Shown: positions 25,868 to 34,676, counted from the first letter of the stretch. The stretch: 64,000 nucleotides of DNA from Prauserella muralis (GCF_003202285.1 NZ_MASW01000002.1:1116001-1180000); one strand, 5' to 3'. Translations and numbers: made by a program. The notes: generated by a model from the letters alone, not told the origin.

Positions 25868-25919
25868 TGTGGCACTGAATGACAAATAGGTGTCACTCGG
25901 TGCCATCGACTGTGGCACA
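25868..25919. repeat. Repeated TGTGGCAC elements upstream of esterase
   Basis: The 129-base gap before the esterase holds TGTGGCAC at 25868-25875 and 25911-25918, plus the inverted partner GTGCCA at 25900-25905, giving GTGCCA-N7-TGGCAC. The same 9-mer TGTGGCACA is found inverted at 19711-19719 inside the first operator before the LLM operon. A shared regulator is possible. Confidence 0.35.
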
Positions 25920-25962
25920 CCTGGTGTTCCGGGACAAGGCCCGGCCGTGTCCCCGTGCTCGG

Positions 25963-27489
25963 TCAGGAACGGGACTCGTCGCGAGCCTCGCGCCGGGCTG
26001 CGAGACGCGCCCGCCGTCGCGAGCCCAGTGCCCGGCGCGTGGACAGCACGATCGCCACGACCACCAGTGCGAGGATCGCCATCGCGACGGGCCGTCCCAG
26101 CAGATAGCCGGGGTCGCCCGCGGAGTAGGCCATGGTCTGGCGCAGCGAGACCTCCAGGGTGGGCTGGAGGACGACCGCCAGCACGAACGGGGCCATGCTG
26201 AAGCCCGATCTGCGGAGCAGGAACCCGAGCAGGCCCGCGACGAGCATGACCACCACGTCGAACATCGAGTTGCCCTCGGCGTAGACGCCGACGATGCACA
26301 ATCCGATCACGAAGGGCATCAGCGCCTGCGGCGGGATGGCCAGCAGCCGGGTGAACAGGCCGACCAGCGGCAGGTTGAGCACCAGCAGCATGAAGTTCGC
26401 GATGTACATCGCGGCGATCACGGTCCAGAACAGCTCCGGCTGGTCGTCGACGAACGTCGGGCCGGGAACGATGCCGTTGAGCAGCAGCGCCGCGAGCACG
26501 AGCGCCATGGTCGGCGCGAACGGGATGCCGAGCACCAGCAACGGGATGAACGCCGCGCCGGCCGCGGCGTTGTTCGCCGCCTCCGGGCCCGCCACTCCCT
26601 GCACGGCCCCGGCGCCGAACTTCTCGGGACGTTTCGAGATCTTGCGTTCGGTGACGTAGGAGGCGAACGTCGACAGCACCGCCGCCGGACCCGGCACCAA
26701 GCCGAGCAGGAACCCGATCGTCGAGCCGCGCAGCGCCGCGGGCGCCGCGTCCCGCGACTCCTGCCGCGAGGGCAGCAACTCCCGCAGCCTCGGCGCCCGG
26801 ACGGGCTCCGGTCGCCACCGCCTGCCAGCCAGCGTCAACGCCTCCGCCACGCCGAAGACGCCCATGACGAGCGCGATGAAGCTGAACCCCTCCGCGAGCG
26901 CGTCCGAACCGAACGTGAACCTCAGATCGCCGGCCGCCGGATCGATGCCCACCGTGCCGATCGCCAGCCCGGCGCAGATCATGACGACGGCCTTGGCGGT
27001 GGACCCGCTGGACAGCGCCGCCAGCAGCAGCAGACCGGCGACGCAGAGCGCCGCGTACTCCGGCGGCCCCAGCAGGACGGCCACCCCGCTCAGCCACGGA
27101 GCGAACATCATGAGCCCGAAGATCGCCACGGTCCCGGCCACGAACGACGAGACCGCCGCGATCGTCAGCGCGGGCCCCGCCCTGCCCCGCTTCGTCATCG
27201 CGTGCCCGTCCAGAGCGGTGACCACGGAGGAGGCCTCGCCGGGCACGTTGAGCAGGATCGACGTCGTCGAGCCCCCGTAGGTGGAGCCGAAGTAGATGCC
27301 GGCGAACAGGATGAGCGAGCCCGCCGGCCCCAGTTGCGTGGTCATCCCGAGCAGGACCGACATCGCGCCGATGGGCCCGATGCCGGGCAGCACGCCGACC
27401 AGCGTGCCGAGCACCACCCCGGCCACCGCGAGGAGCAGGAACGTCGGGTCGGCGAAGGCGCCGAAACCCGCCCAGAGGTTGTCGAGCAC
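25963..27489 (-). CDS. tctA: Tripartite tricarboxylate transporter permease TctA
   Basis: A 508-residue large permease of the TTT family with about 11-12 membrane segments. The two family motifs are clear: GTLVGVLPGIGPIGAMSVLL near the N-terminus and GSTIGFLLGLVPGPAAVLST in the middle; IYFGSTYGGSTTSILLNVPG and ALDGHAMTKRGRAGPAL are also diagnostic. The C-terminus is strongly basic (RRRARLAARREARDESRS). With TctB and TctC it forms a complete solute-binding-protein-dependent uptake system for a carboxylate. Confidence 0.9.
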   Translation of the reverse strand: MLDNLWAGFGAFADPTFLLLAVAGVVLGTLVGVLPGIGPIGAMSVLLGMTTQLGPAGSLILFAGIYFGSTYGGSTTSILLNVPGEASSVVTALDGHAMTKRGRAGPALTIAAVSSFVAGTVAIFGLMMFAPWLSGVAVLLGPPEYAALCVAGLLLLAALSSGSTAKAVVMICAGLAIGTVGIDPAAGDLRFTFGSDALAEGFSFIALVMGVFGVAEALTLAGRRWRPEPVRAPRLRELLPSRQESRDAAPAALRGSTIGFLLGLVPGPAAVLSTFASYVTERKISKRPEKFGAGAVQGVAGPEAANNAAAGAAFIPLLVLGIPFAPTMALVLAALLLNGIVPGPTFVDDQPELFWTVIAAMYIANFMLLVLNLPLVGLFTRLLAIPPQALMPFVIGLCIVGVYAEGNSMFDVVVMLVAGLLGFLLRRSGFSMAPFVLAVVLQPTLEVSLRQTMAYSAGDPGYLLGRPVAMAILALVVVAIVLSTRRALGSRRRARLAARREARDESRS

Positions 27490-27526
27490 GTCTGTCCTTT
27501 CCGGTCGGTGCTCCTCGGCCGCTCGC

Positions 27527-28021
27527 TCAGACGAGCCCGAGCGTCCCGGCGGGCAACGGCACGTACAGCCAGCGCACGAAGATCAGCCAGGTCGCGGCGC
27601 CGAACGCGACACCGAGGATGAGCGCGCTGCTCCACCGGGCCAGGCCCATGATCTTGGCGATCAGCACGAGTGAGACCGACAGCGTCACGATCATGCCGAC
27701 GGTGGTGCCGAACAGCGGGACGAGCAGGGCGACGAGCACGACGCCGACCACCCGCCACCAGTGCACGGTGCCCGCGAAGTCCTCCCCGTCGTCGTCGGCG
27801 GGTGCGCCGGAGTCGGGCTCGGCGCGGCGGTCGCGCACTCCGACGGTGATGCTGGAGGCGACGAGCACGAGCGCCACGACGAACGGGAAGAAGCCGGCGC
27901 CGGTGTCCGCCATCGTGCCGAGCCCCTCGTTCAGGGCCAGGAAGCCGTACAGCAGGCCCATCCCCAGCAGCGTCGCGGCCGCGATCAGGTCGGCGTTGAC
28001 GCGTATCCGCCCCACGCTCAT
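27527..28021 (-). CDS. tctB: Tripartite tricarboxylate transporter small permease TctB
   Basis: A 164-residue membrane protein with four predicted helices in the TctB arrangement: LIAAATLLGMGLLYGFLAL, GAGFFPFVVALVLVASS, an acidic cytoplasmic loop (about residues 64-82), then two long C-terminal helices. The ATG at 28021 is preceded by GAGGTGAGGACG. It follows tctC by five bases and precedes tctA by 37, the standard order C-B-A. Confidence 0.87.
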   Translation of the reverse strand: MSVGRIRVNADLIAAATLLGMGLLYGFLALNEGLGTMADTGAGFFPFVVALVLVASSITVGVRDRRAEPDSGAPADDDGEDFAGTVHWWRVVGVVLVALLVPLFGTTVGMIVTLSVSLVLIAKIMGLARWSSALILGVAFGAATWLIFVRWLYVPLPAGTLGLV

Positions 28022-28026
28022 CGTCC

Positions 28027-29010
28027 TCACCTCGACGGAGCCAGCAGATCCGCCGCCGCGGCGGACTTGTCGGTAAGGCGTTTCGCGGCCGCCGCACCGT
28101 CGGCGCCGCTCACGACCAGTCCCAGCTTCTTCGCCGCCTGCCTGAACGGCGCGCTCGTGACGGCCGAAGCGAACACCTCGGACAGCTTCGTGCTGATGGC
28201 GTCGGGCAGCCCCGGCGGCGCGACCACGACGTTGTACGCCTCCCACTCGAGGTCGACACCCTGCTCGGCGAACGTGGGAACGTCCGGGGCGAGGTCGATC
28301 CGCTCCGCGGACGCGATCCCCAGCGCGCGGACCTTGCCGGACTCCAGCTGCGCGAAGGCGCCGGCCAGTTGCATGACGCCGACGTCGAGGTTCTCGCCCA
28401 GCAGTGCCGTCGTCGTCGCCTGGTCGCCGTCGAACGACACGTGCCTGAACCGGGTGTTCGTCAGCTGCTCGAACTTCTCGGCGGGCACCGCGTAGTTCAG
28501 CGGGCCTTCGCCGAGCGTGATCGAGCCGGGCCGGGCTTTCGCCGCGTCGATCAGATCGCGCAGGTCCCGGTACGGAGAGTCCGCGGGCACCACGAACAGC
28601 ACCGGCGAGATGGTGACCTCGCTGAGCACCGAGACGTTGCGGGGATCGTACGAGACCTCTTCGGTGTGGGGGACCAGGGTGAGGGGGCCGTCCGGCAGGA
28701 TGCCGACGGTGTAGCCGTCCGGCTTGGCGTTGAGTGTGGCGGTGGTGCCGACCGATCCGGCGCCGCCCTCCCTGTTCACCACCTGGACGCGTTTGCCGAG
28801 CTTGCCCTGGTCGTTGATGACCTCGGCCAGCGCCCTTGTCGTCGTGTCGATGCTGCTGCCCGCCGGGTAGGGGACGACGATCTGGACGTCGCGTGCCGGG
28901 TAGGCCGCCTGACCGGGCGGCCCGCCGCAGGCCGCCGCGGCGAGGACACCCGCCGCGAGGATCGCGGGCATCGCGGCACGGCGGCGCATCCGGACCTGAC
29001 GAATACTCAT
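28027..29010 (-). CDS. tctC: Tripartite tricarboxylate transporter binding lipoprotein TctC
   Basis: A 327-residue Bug/TctC-type solute-binding protein. It begins with a lipoprotein signal (MSIRQVRMRRRAAMPAILAA, then lipobox LAAAACGG), so it should be anchored outside the membrane. The binding-protein motifs PARDVQIVVPYPAGSSIDTT, ALAEVINDQGKLGKRVQVVN and DLIDAAKARPGSITLG are typical. Its ATG overlaps the stop of the acyl-CoA dehydrogenase (ATGA), linking transport and catabolism in one operon. The carboxylate ligand is unknown. Confidence 0.88.
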   Translation of the reverse strand: MSIRQVRMRRRAAMPAILAAGVLAAAACGGPPGQAAYPARDVQIVVPYPAGSSIDTTTRALAEVINDQGKLGKRVQVVNREGGAGSVGTTATLNAKPDGYTVGILPDGPLTLVPHTEEVSYDPRNVSVLSEVTISPVLFVVPADSPYRDLRDLIDAAKARPGSITLGEGPLNYAVPAEKFEQLTNTRFRHVSFDGDQATTTALLGENLDVGVMQLAGAFAQLESGKVRALGIASAERIDLAPDVPTFAEQGVDLEWEAYNVVVAPPGLPDAISTKLSEVFASAVTSAPFRQAAKKLGLVVSGADGAAAAKRLTDKSAAAADLLAPSR

Positions 29011-30131
29011 GGTGCAACTCCCGTGTGCGAGGTGGCGCCCGCCCCGATGGCGGCCGCCGTGATGATCGGGTCGTGCCAGTCGGCATCGCCGAAGTCGTAG
29101 GCGTCCCGGTGAAGCCGGGCGAAGAGCAGACCCGCCCGGTGCTCCCAGGCGAGGCCGGCGGCACCGTGGAACTGGACCGTCGCCGCGGACATCCGCAGAG
29201 CCAGCTCGGCGGCGCGGCTCTTCACCACGGACGTCATGAACGCGGCATCGTCCAGGCCCGCGTCCTGGCTGTGGGCGGCGTACCACACCGCGTGCGTGAG
29301 GATCGTCCACTCGAGATACAGCTCCGCGAGTTCGTGCTGGACGGCCTGGAAGCTGCCGACCGCCCGCCCGAACTGCCTGCGCTGCCGGAGATGGTCGACG
29401 GTGAGCCGCAGCGCGGTCCCCGCCGCGCCCACGAGGTCCGCGGACACCAGCACGGTCAGCCGCCGCACGATCCGCTCGAAGAGCCCGTCGTCCGCGTGGC
29501 GCAGCCGCTCCGCCGCCACGCCCGCGAGGCGCACCCTCGCCGAACGCAGCGTCCTGTCGACGGGGTCGGCCGCGTCGATCGACACACCGGGATGGCCCGT
29601 CTCCACCACATACAGGCCCACCCCGTCGGCGGCGGTGGCGGCGACCACGAGAATGCCCGCGTCGGCGGCGTGGTCGGCCAGTCCCGCGTCGCCGTCCAGC
29701 ACGCCACCGGCCGTGGCCGTGACGCCGACGCCACGGCGGTCCCACGCGCCGCCCGGGGCGCGCAGGGCCGTCGCCGCGGCGAGGTCGCCGGAGACCACCG
29801 GCGCGAGCCAGCGGCCGAGTTGTTCCGGGTCCGCGGACTGCGCGAGGACGTCGGCGGCGGCCATCCTCGTCCCGACACCGGCGGGCGCCAGCGTCGCGCC
29901 GAGTGCCTCGGCGACGACACTGAGGTCGAGCAGGCCGAGGCCGAGTCCCCCCGCCGCCTCCGGCGCGGTCACACCCAGCCAGCCGAGGCCGGCCGCCGCC
30001 CGGTACAGCGCGGGGTCCACGGCCGGCGCACCGGCGTGCTCCCGTCCGGCCGTCAGGTCCGCCCTGCGCTGCATCCACTGCCGCACAGCGCTGCCCATCG
30101 CGAGCTGCTCGTCACTGAGCCGAAAGTCCAT
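29007..30131 (-). CDS. Acyl-CoA dehydrogenase family protein (small/beta-like subunit)
   Basis: A 374-residue ACAD-fold protein. It starts MDFRLSDEQLAMGSAVRQWM and ends with ATVQFHGAAGLAWEHRAGLL, the pattern of the smaller partner in alpha2beta2 FadE-type dehydrogenases. The FAD/substrate middle domain is degenerate compared with the dehydrogenase across the divergent promoter at 30361, which suggests the two form a heteromeric enzyme. It leads the operon into tctC. The ATG at 30131 is preferred to an upstream GTG/ATG because it begins the conserved N-terminus. Confidence 0.83.
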   Translation of the reverse strand: MDFRLSDEQLAMGSAVRQWMQRRADLTAGREHAGAPAVDPALYRAAAGLGWLGVTAPEAAGGLGLGLLDLSVVAEALGATLAPAGVGTRMAAADVLAQSADPEQLGRWLAPVVSGDLAAATALRAPGGAWDRRGVGVTATAGGVLDGDAGLADHAADAGILVVAATAADGVGLYVVETGHPGVSIDAADPVDRTLRSARVRLAGVAAERLRHADDGLFERIVRRLTVLVSADLVGAAGTALRLTVDHLRQRRQFGRAVGSFQAVQHELAELYLEWTILTHAVWYAAHSQDAGLDDAAFMTSVVKSRAAELALRMSAATVQFHGAAGLAWEHRAGLLFARLHRDAYDFGDADWHDPIITAAAIGAGATSHTGVAP

Positions 30132-30182
30132 GACCCGTCCACTCCGTCGAGGTGTCACACAGTCCACAACGCACGACTCAGT

Positions 30183-30279
30183 ACGTCAAAGACGTGAATT
30201 CAAAGCGATCCATTGTGTAACGCAATGAGTGAGGTATTGCGCCACACAATGGGTCGCGTTCGATTTTGCTCTTTGACGT
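30183..30279. promoter_or_regulatory. 97-base dyad with divergent promoters and paired operators
   Basis: The 229 bases between divergent acyl-CoA dehydrogenases hold a nested inverted repeat centred on 30231. Outer arms ACGTCAAAGA (30183-30192) and TCTTTGACGT (30270-30279) carry a TTGACG -35 hexamer for each direction. Inner arms pair GCGA, CCATTGTGT and CGCAAT with ATTGCG, ACACAATGG and TCGC (30205-30257). Each inner half is itself a palindrome of form ATTGYG-N3-CRCAAT (30212-30226, 30236-30250). Candidate -10s are GAGGAT at 30297 and, on minus, TGGACT at 30161-30166. Confidence 0.65.
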
Positions 30280-30360
30280 GCTACGTCGGGTCTCCCGAGG
30301 ATGGGGTCGCGTGGCCGGCGACGCCACGACCGGAGCCCACAGCAGGGGAGTGACCACGGC

Positions 30361-31563
30361 ATGGATCTGCGCTACTCACCGGAGGCCGAACGGTTCCGGA
30401 AGGAGATCCGGCGCTGGCTGGACGAGTCGGTCCCCCCTGCGTGGCGCGTGCCCGGGTTCTGGCTCGAGCGCGACGGCACCACCGAGTCGCTCGACCTGCG
30501 GCGGCGGTGGGAACGGGACCGCTTCGACAACGGGTTCGCCGGGGTCGACTGGCCGGTCGAGCTCGGCGGGCGCGGGGCGGGCCACGAGACGCGCGCGGTG
30601 CACGACGAGGAGATGGCGCGAGCACGGGCCCCGATCGGTCCCTACCTCGGCCTGACCTACCTCGGCACGACCCTGCTCGGGCCGACGCTGCTGCGGTACG
30701 GGACCGCCGAGCAGAAGCGCAGGCTGCCGGGCATCCTCTCCGGTGACACGATCTGGTGCCAGGGATTCTCCGAACCGGAGAGCGGCAGCGACCTCGCCGG
30801 CCTGAGGACCACCGCCGTGCGCGACGGTGACGCGCTGGTGGTCACCGGTCAGAAGATCTGGACCTCCATGGCCCGCTACGGCGACGCGATGTTCGCCCTG
30901 GTGCGCACCGGGCCGCCGGACTCACGCCACCGCGGCATCACGTTCCTGCTGATCGACCTGACGTTGCCCGGCGTCGAGGTGCGGCCGATCCGCCAGCTGT
31001 CCGGATCGTGCGATTTGGGGCACGAGTTCCTCGACGCCGTGCGCGTACCGATCGAGGGCAACGTGGTCGGCGAGATCGACGGAGGGTGGGAGGTGGCCAG
31101 GTACCTGCTCTCGGTCGAACGGCAGGCCTCGCCGATCGGCCAGTACGTGGAGTTCCTGCACGAGCTGGACGACGTGATCGCCGCGGCCCGCCGCACGGCC
31201 AAGGATGGTCGCCCCGCCATCGAGCACCCGTCGATCCGGGCGCGGATCGCCCGCTGCAGGGCCGATCTCGAACTGCTGCGCGTGCGCGCCTACGACACGA
31301 TGACCCGGCTCGGCCGGGGCGAGGATCCGGGCAGCGAGGCCTCGGTCACCAAGCTGCTGTGGTCGCGGACGCGCCTGGCGATCGCCGACCTCGGTGCCGA
31401 CGTGCTGGGTGTGGACGGCCAGCGCAGCTCGGCGCCCGCGGGCGAGCGGGCAGGCCACCTGCGCTGGCGGCACCTGCAGGTGCGGGGTCAGCGCATCGCG
31501 GGCGGCACCGCCCAGATCCAGCGCACGCTGGTCGCGCGTGACCTGCTGGGGCTGCCCCGATGA
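30361..31563 (+). CDS. Acyl-CoA dehydrogenase (large/alpha-like subunit)
   Basis: A 400-residue FAD-dependent acyl-CoA dehydrogenase. Motifs are WCQGFSEPESGSDLAGLRTT, the FAD-binding VVTGQKIWTSMARYGD, GHEFLDAVRVPIEGNVVGEI, and the C-terminal RIAGGTAQIQRTLVARDLLG. The start has GGGGAG. The stop overlaps the enoyl-CoA hydratase start (ATGA). With the divergent dehydrogenase-like protein it could form a two-subunit enzyme acting on a branched or cyclic acyl-CoA, as in steroid or terpenoid side-chain breakdown. Confidence 0.88.
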   Translation: MDLRYSPEAERFRKEIRRWLDESVPPAWRVPGFWLERDGTTESLDLRRRWERDRFDNGFAGVDWPVELGGRGAGHETRAVHDEEMARARAPIGPYLGLTYLGTTLLGPTLLRYGTAEQKRRLPGILSGDTIWCQGFSEPESGSDLAGLRTTAVRDGDALVVTGQKIWTSMARYGDAMFALVRTGPPDSRHRGITFLLIDLTLPGVEVRPIRQLSGSCDLGHEFLDAVRVPIEGNVVGEIDGGWEVARYLLSVERQASPIGQYVEFLHELDDVIAAARRTAKDGRPAIEHPSIRARIARCRADLELLRVRAYDTMTRLGRGEDPGSEASVTKLLWSRTRLAIADLGADVLGVDGQRSSAPAGERAGHLRWRHLQVRGQRIAGGTAQIQRTLVARDLLGLPR

Positions 31564-32387
31564 GCGGCACCGCGATCGGCTCCGGAACCGCGCTGTTCGC
31601 GCTCGGCGGCGACGTCGGCACGGTGACCCTGAACCGGCCGCAGCGCCGCAACGCCATCTCGTGGCAGCTCGTCGAGGACCTGCTCGCCGCTCTGGAGCGG
31701 GCCAGGGCCGCCGAGGGACTGCGCGTTCTCGTCCTCACCGGAGCGGGCGGTGACTTCTGTGTCGGTGCCGACCTGGCCAGGGTCGGCTCGCGGCACGCGC
31801 AGGACCAGGAGACGCGCACGCTGCGAGGGCGCTCCGTGGCCGACGACCGCGCGCGGCTGGCCGTGGCGTCGACGGTGGTGGAGTCGATCGTGTCATTTCC
31901 CATGCCGACGATCGCCGCCGTCGACGGTGCCTGTGCCGGTGCCGGGCTGTCGCTGGCACTGGCCACCGACTTCCGGCTCGCCGCCCCCGCGGCGGTGTTC
32001 AACACGGCGTTCGTGAGCGCGGGCGTGTCCGGCGACCTGGGCAGCGCCTGGCTGCTCACGCGCGTGGTCGGCAGTGCCCGCGCGCGGACGCTGCTGCTCG
32101 ACCCTCGCAAGCTGACGGCGGCGGAGGCGCTGGATGCCGGGCTCGTCACCGAGGTCGCGGCGGATCTGCCCGCCCGGGTCGGCGAGCTGGCGGGCAAGCT
32201 CGCGGGCCAGGCGCCGAAGGCGATGCGGTACGCGAAGGAGAACCTGGCCGACGCCGGGCGGTACACGTTGGCCGACTACCTGCAACGCGAGGTGCCGCGC
32301 ATGGTGGACTGCGCACGCAGCGACGACGCGCGCCAGGCGGCACGCGCCTTCGTGGAGAAACGCCGACCGGTGTTCACCGGAGAGTAG
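31560..32387 (+). CDS. Enoyl-CoA hydratase/isomerase family protein
   Basis: A 275-residue crotonase-fold enzyme. The oxyanion-hole motifs are GGDFCVGADL and AVDGACAGAGLSLALATDFR. The two glutamates of typical hydratases are not obvious: the second motif reads FVSAGVSGDLGSAWLLTRVVG, where the usual ENLG/D position is SGDLG. It could therefore be an isomerase or other crotonase rather than a hydratase. It is translationally coupled to the dehydrogenase and lies nine bases before the CoA-transferase. Confidence 0.86.
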   Translation: MSGTAIGSGTALFALGGDVGTVTLNRPQRRNAISWQLVEDLLAALERARAAEGLRVLVLTGAGGDFCVGADLARVGSRHAQDQETRTLRGRSVADDRARLAVASTVVESIVSFPMPTIAAVDGACAGAGLSLALATDFRLAAPAAVFNTAFVSAGVSGDLGSAWLLTRVVGSARARTLLLDPRKLTAAEALDAGLVTEVAADLPARVGELAGKLAGQAPKAMRYAKENLADAGRYTLADYLQREVPRMVDCARSDDARQAARAFVEKRRPVFTGE

Positions 32388-32395
32388 GAGCGGGA

Positions 32396-33526
32396 ATGAC
32401 CACCCCACTGGCGGGCGTCCGGGTCGTCGAGTTCGGTCACTACATCGCGGCACCGGCGGCGACCCAGCTGCTGGCCGATCTCGGCGCCGACGTCGTCAAG
32501 GTCGAGCCTCCGGCCGGCGACCAGGCCCGCACCATCGGCGCGTACGGCGAGGGCATCGTGCTGGCGTTCAACCGCGGCAAGAGGTCGGTCGTGCTCGACC
32601 TCAAGCGAGCCGACGACAAGCGCGCGGCGCGGCAGCTGATCGCCGAGGCGGACGTGGTCGTCCAGAACCTCCGCGCCGGAACGCTGGCCCGCCTCGGCCT
32701 CGGTGCCGAGGATCTCCTGCCGGAACACCCCCGGCTCGTCCACGTCTCGGTCAGCGGATTCAGCTCCAAGGGACCCTCGGCCTCGCGGGCGGGCCTGGAC
32801 ATCGCCGCGCAGGCGGAAAGCGGCCTGATGTCGATCAACGGGGAGCAGGACGGCGACCCGCTGCGCGTCGGGTTCCCGATCGCCGACGTCGCCGCCAGCT
32901 ACGCGGTCGTGCAGGGTGTGCTCGCCGCGCTGCTGCGCCGGGAACGCACCGGCCGGGGCGGTGTCGTGGAGGTGTCGCTGGTTGACGCGATGATCCACAT
33001 GCAGTCCGCGATGTGGGGTGAGTGGCACGCCTCCGGCCACGAGCCGCGGCGCAAGGGCAACGGTCAGGCGACGGTGGCCCCGGCGGCGGATCTGATCCAC
33101 ACCGCCGACGGAGCCATCGTGCTGTCGGCCTACACCGCCGAGCACTTCGCCCGGCTGTGTGAACTCATGGGCAAGACGTGGATGCTCGAGGACCCGCGCT
33201 TCGCCGACAACCCGTCCCGGGTGGCGAACCGGGACGTCCTGCTGGCCGAGATCTCCGAGGCGTTCGGCACCCTCGGCACCGACGAGTGCCTTGCCGCGCT
33301 GGGCGAGCGCGGTCTCGTCGCGGCGGCGGTACGCACGTACCGGGAGGTGGCCGCGGCGCCCGACACGCGCTCCAGCGGGATCCTGACCACCGGGGTGAGC
33401 CCCGACGGCGAGCGCTACGCCATCCCTTCGCTGCCGTTCACGCTCGACGGCGTCGATCCCGCACCGGACCGGGCGGTGCCAAAGGCGGGCGCGGACACCG
33501 GCACCCTCCCGAGGCACCAGCCTTGA
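32396..33526 (+). CDS. CaiB/BaiF-type (class III) CoA-transferase
   Basis: A 376-residue class III CoA-transferase. GVRVVEFGHYIAAPAATQLL and LGADVVKVEPPAGDQAR form the CoA-binding N-terminus, and the catalytic Asp is present in ASRAGLDIAAQAESGLMSIN, unlike the paralogue at 13512. It is likely to charge the carboxylate imported by TctABC with CoA, feeding the two dehydrogenases and the crotonase. It shares their transcript. Confidence 0.88.
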   Translation: MTTPLAGVRVVEFGHYIAAPAATQLLADLGADVVKVEPPAGDQARTIGAYGEGIVLAFNRGKRSVVLDLKRADDKRAARQLIAEADVVVQNLRAGTLARLGLGAEDLLPEHPRLVHVSVSGFSSKGPSASRAGLDIAAQAESGLMSINGEQDGDPLRVGFPIADVAASYAVVQGVLAALLRRERTGRGGVVEVSLVDAMIHMQSAMWGEWHASGHEPRRKGNGQATVAPAADLIHTADGAIVLSAYTAEHFARLCELMGKTWMLEDPRFADNPSRVANRDVLLAEISEAFGTLGTDECLAALGERGLVAAAVRTYREVAAAPDTRSSGILTTGVSPDGERYAIPSLPFTLDGVDPAPDRAVPKAGADTGTLPRHQP

Positions 33527-33558
33527 CCGCCAAGGCGAGGCGGGCTTTGGATCACACG

Positions 33559-34596
33559 ATGAAGGTCCACGAACTGGAGTGCTTCCTCGCCGTCGTCGAT
33601 CACGGCAGCATCACCCGGGCCGCGTCGGCCCTCTACCTGGCCCAGCCTTCCCTGTCGCAGATCATCCGCAGGCTGGAAGCGGAGCTCAGCGTCGAGCTGT
33701 TCCGCCGGGTGGGGCGCGGGCTGGTGCTCACTCCAGCGGGTGAGGCGCTCGTCGGCCCGGCGCGGCAGGTGATTCGCGACCTCCAGCACGCTCGCCAGGT
33801 CGCCGACGAGTACCGCGGGCTGGAGCGCGGCAGGGTCGACCTCGCGATCTCCGCCTCGCTGACGTCGAACTTCCTGGCCGCGTGGGTGGGCCATTTCCGC
33901 CGCAAGCATCCGGGCCTCACCGTCCGTCTGATGCAGCACTACGGCGACACCGAGGACATCGTCGGCCTGATCAGATCGGGGGAGGCCGAGCTCGCCTACA
34001 CCGTGACGCCCGTGTCGCGGCACGGGATCGAGTGCATCCACGTCGGTGACGGGGAGGTCGTGCTGGCGCTGCCGCCCGGCTGGCGCACCGAGTTTCCCGA
34101 CCCGGTCCCCATCGCGATGCTCGACGGCCTGCCCATGATCATCGATCGGGGGTTCGGGCGGTCGTACCTGCAGTCGATTCGTGACGCCAGCGGGGTCGAG
34201 CCCGCCGTGGTCGTCGACGTCTCCGAGTCCGCGGGCCTGGTTCCCCTGATCGTCGCGGGAGCCGGTGCCGCGTTCCTGCCGATGCGCCAGGCCCTCGATG
34301 CGCGGCGGCGGGGAGCGAACCTGCGCCTGCTCGACCCGCTCACCTTCCGGCCGATCTACGCCATCATGCCTGCCACGCCGCTCTCGGTTCCGGCCCGCAA
34401 GTTCCTGGAACTCAGCAAGGAGAACCTGGAGCGGTGGCGGCGAGCCGTCGCGCGGCGCACCGATGAGGGGCGCAGCCTGCTGGAGGCCGCCGTCGAAGCC
34501 GACAACGTGATCGAGGCCGCCTACCAGCGCCTGGGGGAGCGGCCGAGTGAACCGGCCGGCCACCCGGAAACCGGCGACCGGTTCAGCCCGCTCTGA
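33559..34596 (+). CDS. LysR-family transcription regulator
   Basis: A 345-residue LysR regulator with HTH (MKVHELECFLAVVDHGSITR, LYLAQPSLSQIIRRLEAELS) and an effector domain (VGDGEVVLALPPGW, GLVPLIVAGAGAAFLPMRQA). It is about 40 residues longer than usual, ending in a charged tail (VEADNVIEAAYQRLGERPSE). The ATG at 33559 is chosen for the conserved MKVHELECF start; a TTG at 33523 overlapping the previous stop is possible. It ends the acyl-CoA operon and is a candidate ligand of the large dyad at 30183-30279. Confidence 0.88.
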   Translation: MKVHELECFLAVVDHGSITRAASALYLAQPSLSQIIRRLEAELSVELFRRVGRGLVLTPAGEALVGPARQVIRDLQHARQVADEYRGLERGRVDLAISASLTSNFLAAWVGHFRRKHPGLTVRLMQHYGDTEDIVGLIRSGEAELAYTVTPVSRHGIECIHVGDGEVVLALPPGWRTEFPDPVPIAMLDGLPMIIDRGFGRSYLQSIRDASGVEPAVVVDVSESAGLVPLIVAGAGAAFLPMRQALDARRRGANLRLLDPLTFRPIYAIMPATPLSVPARKFLELSKENLERWRRAVARRTDEGRSLLEAAVEADNVIEAAYQRLGERPSEPAGHPETGDRFSPL

Positions 34597-34659
34597 GCCC
34601 GCGGACGGTGACCCCTGCAGACCGCCGGCGGCGCGCCGCGTGCGCGACTCGGCACACAC

Positions 34660-34676
34660 TTTCCGTGTAGCGGAAA
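34660..34676. promoter_or_regulatory. Candidate IclR operator upstream of IclR gene
   Basis: TTTCCG-TGTAG-CGGAAA is a perfect 6-base inverted repeat in the 171-base gap before the IclR gene, about 100 bases upstream of its predicted transcript start. TACGCT at 34755-34760 is the likely -10. A related sequence lies before the acetoacetyl-CoA synthetase gene. Confidence 0.5.

Noticed and set aside
25865-27097. Minus-strand frame overlapping the TctA gene in another register
   Set aside because: Arg/Gly/Ala-rich shadow of the tctA gene, with no conserved segment.
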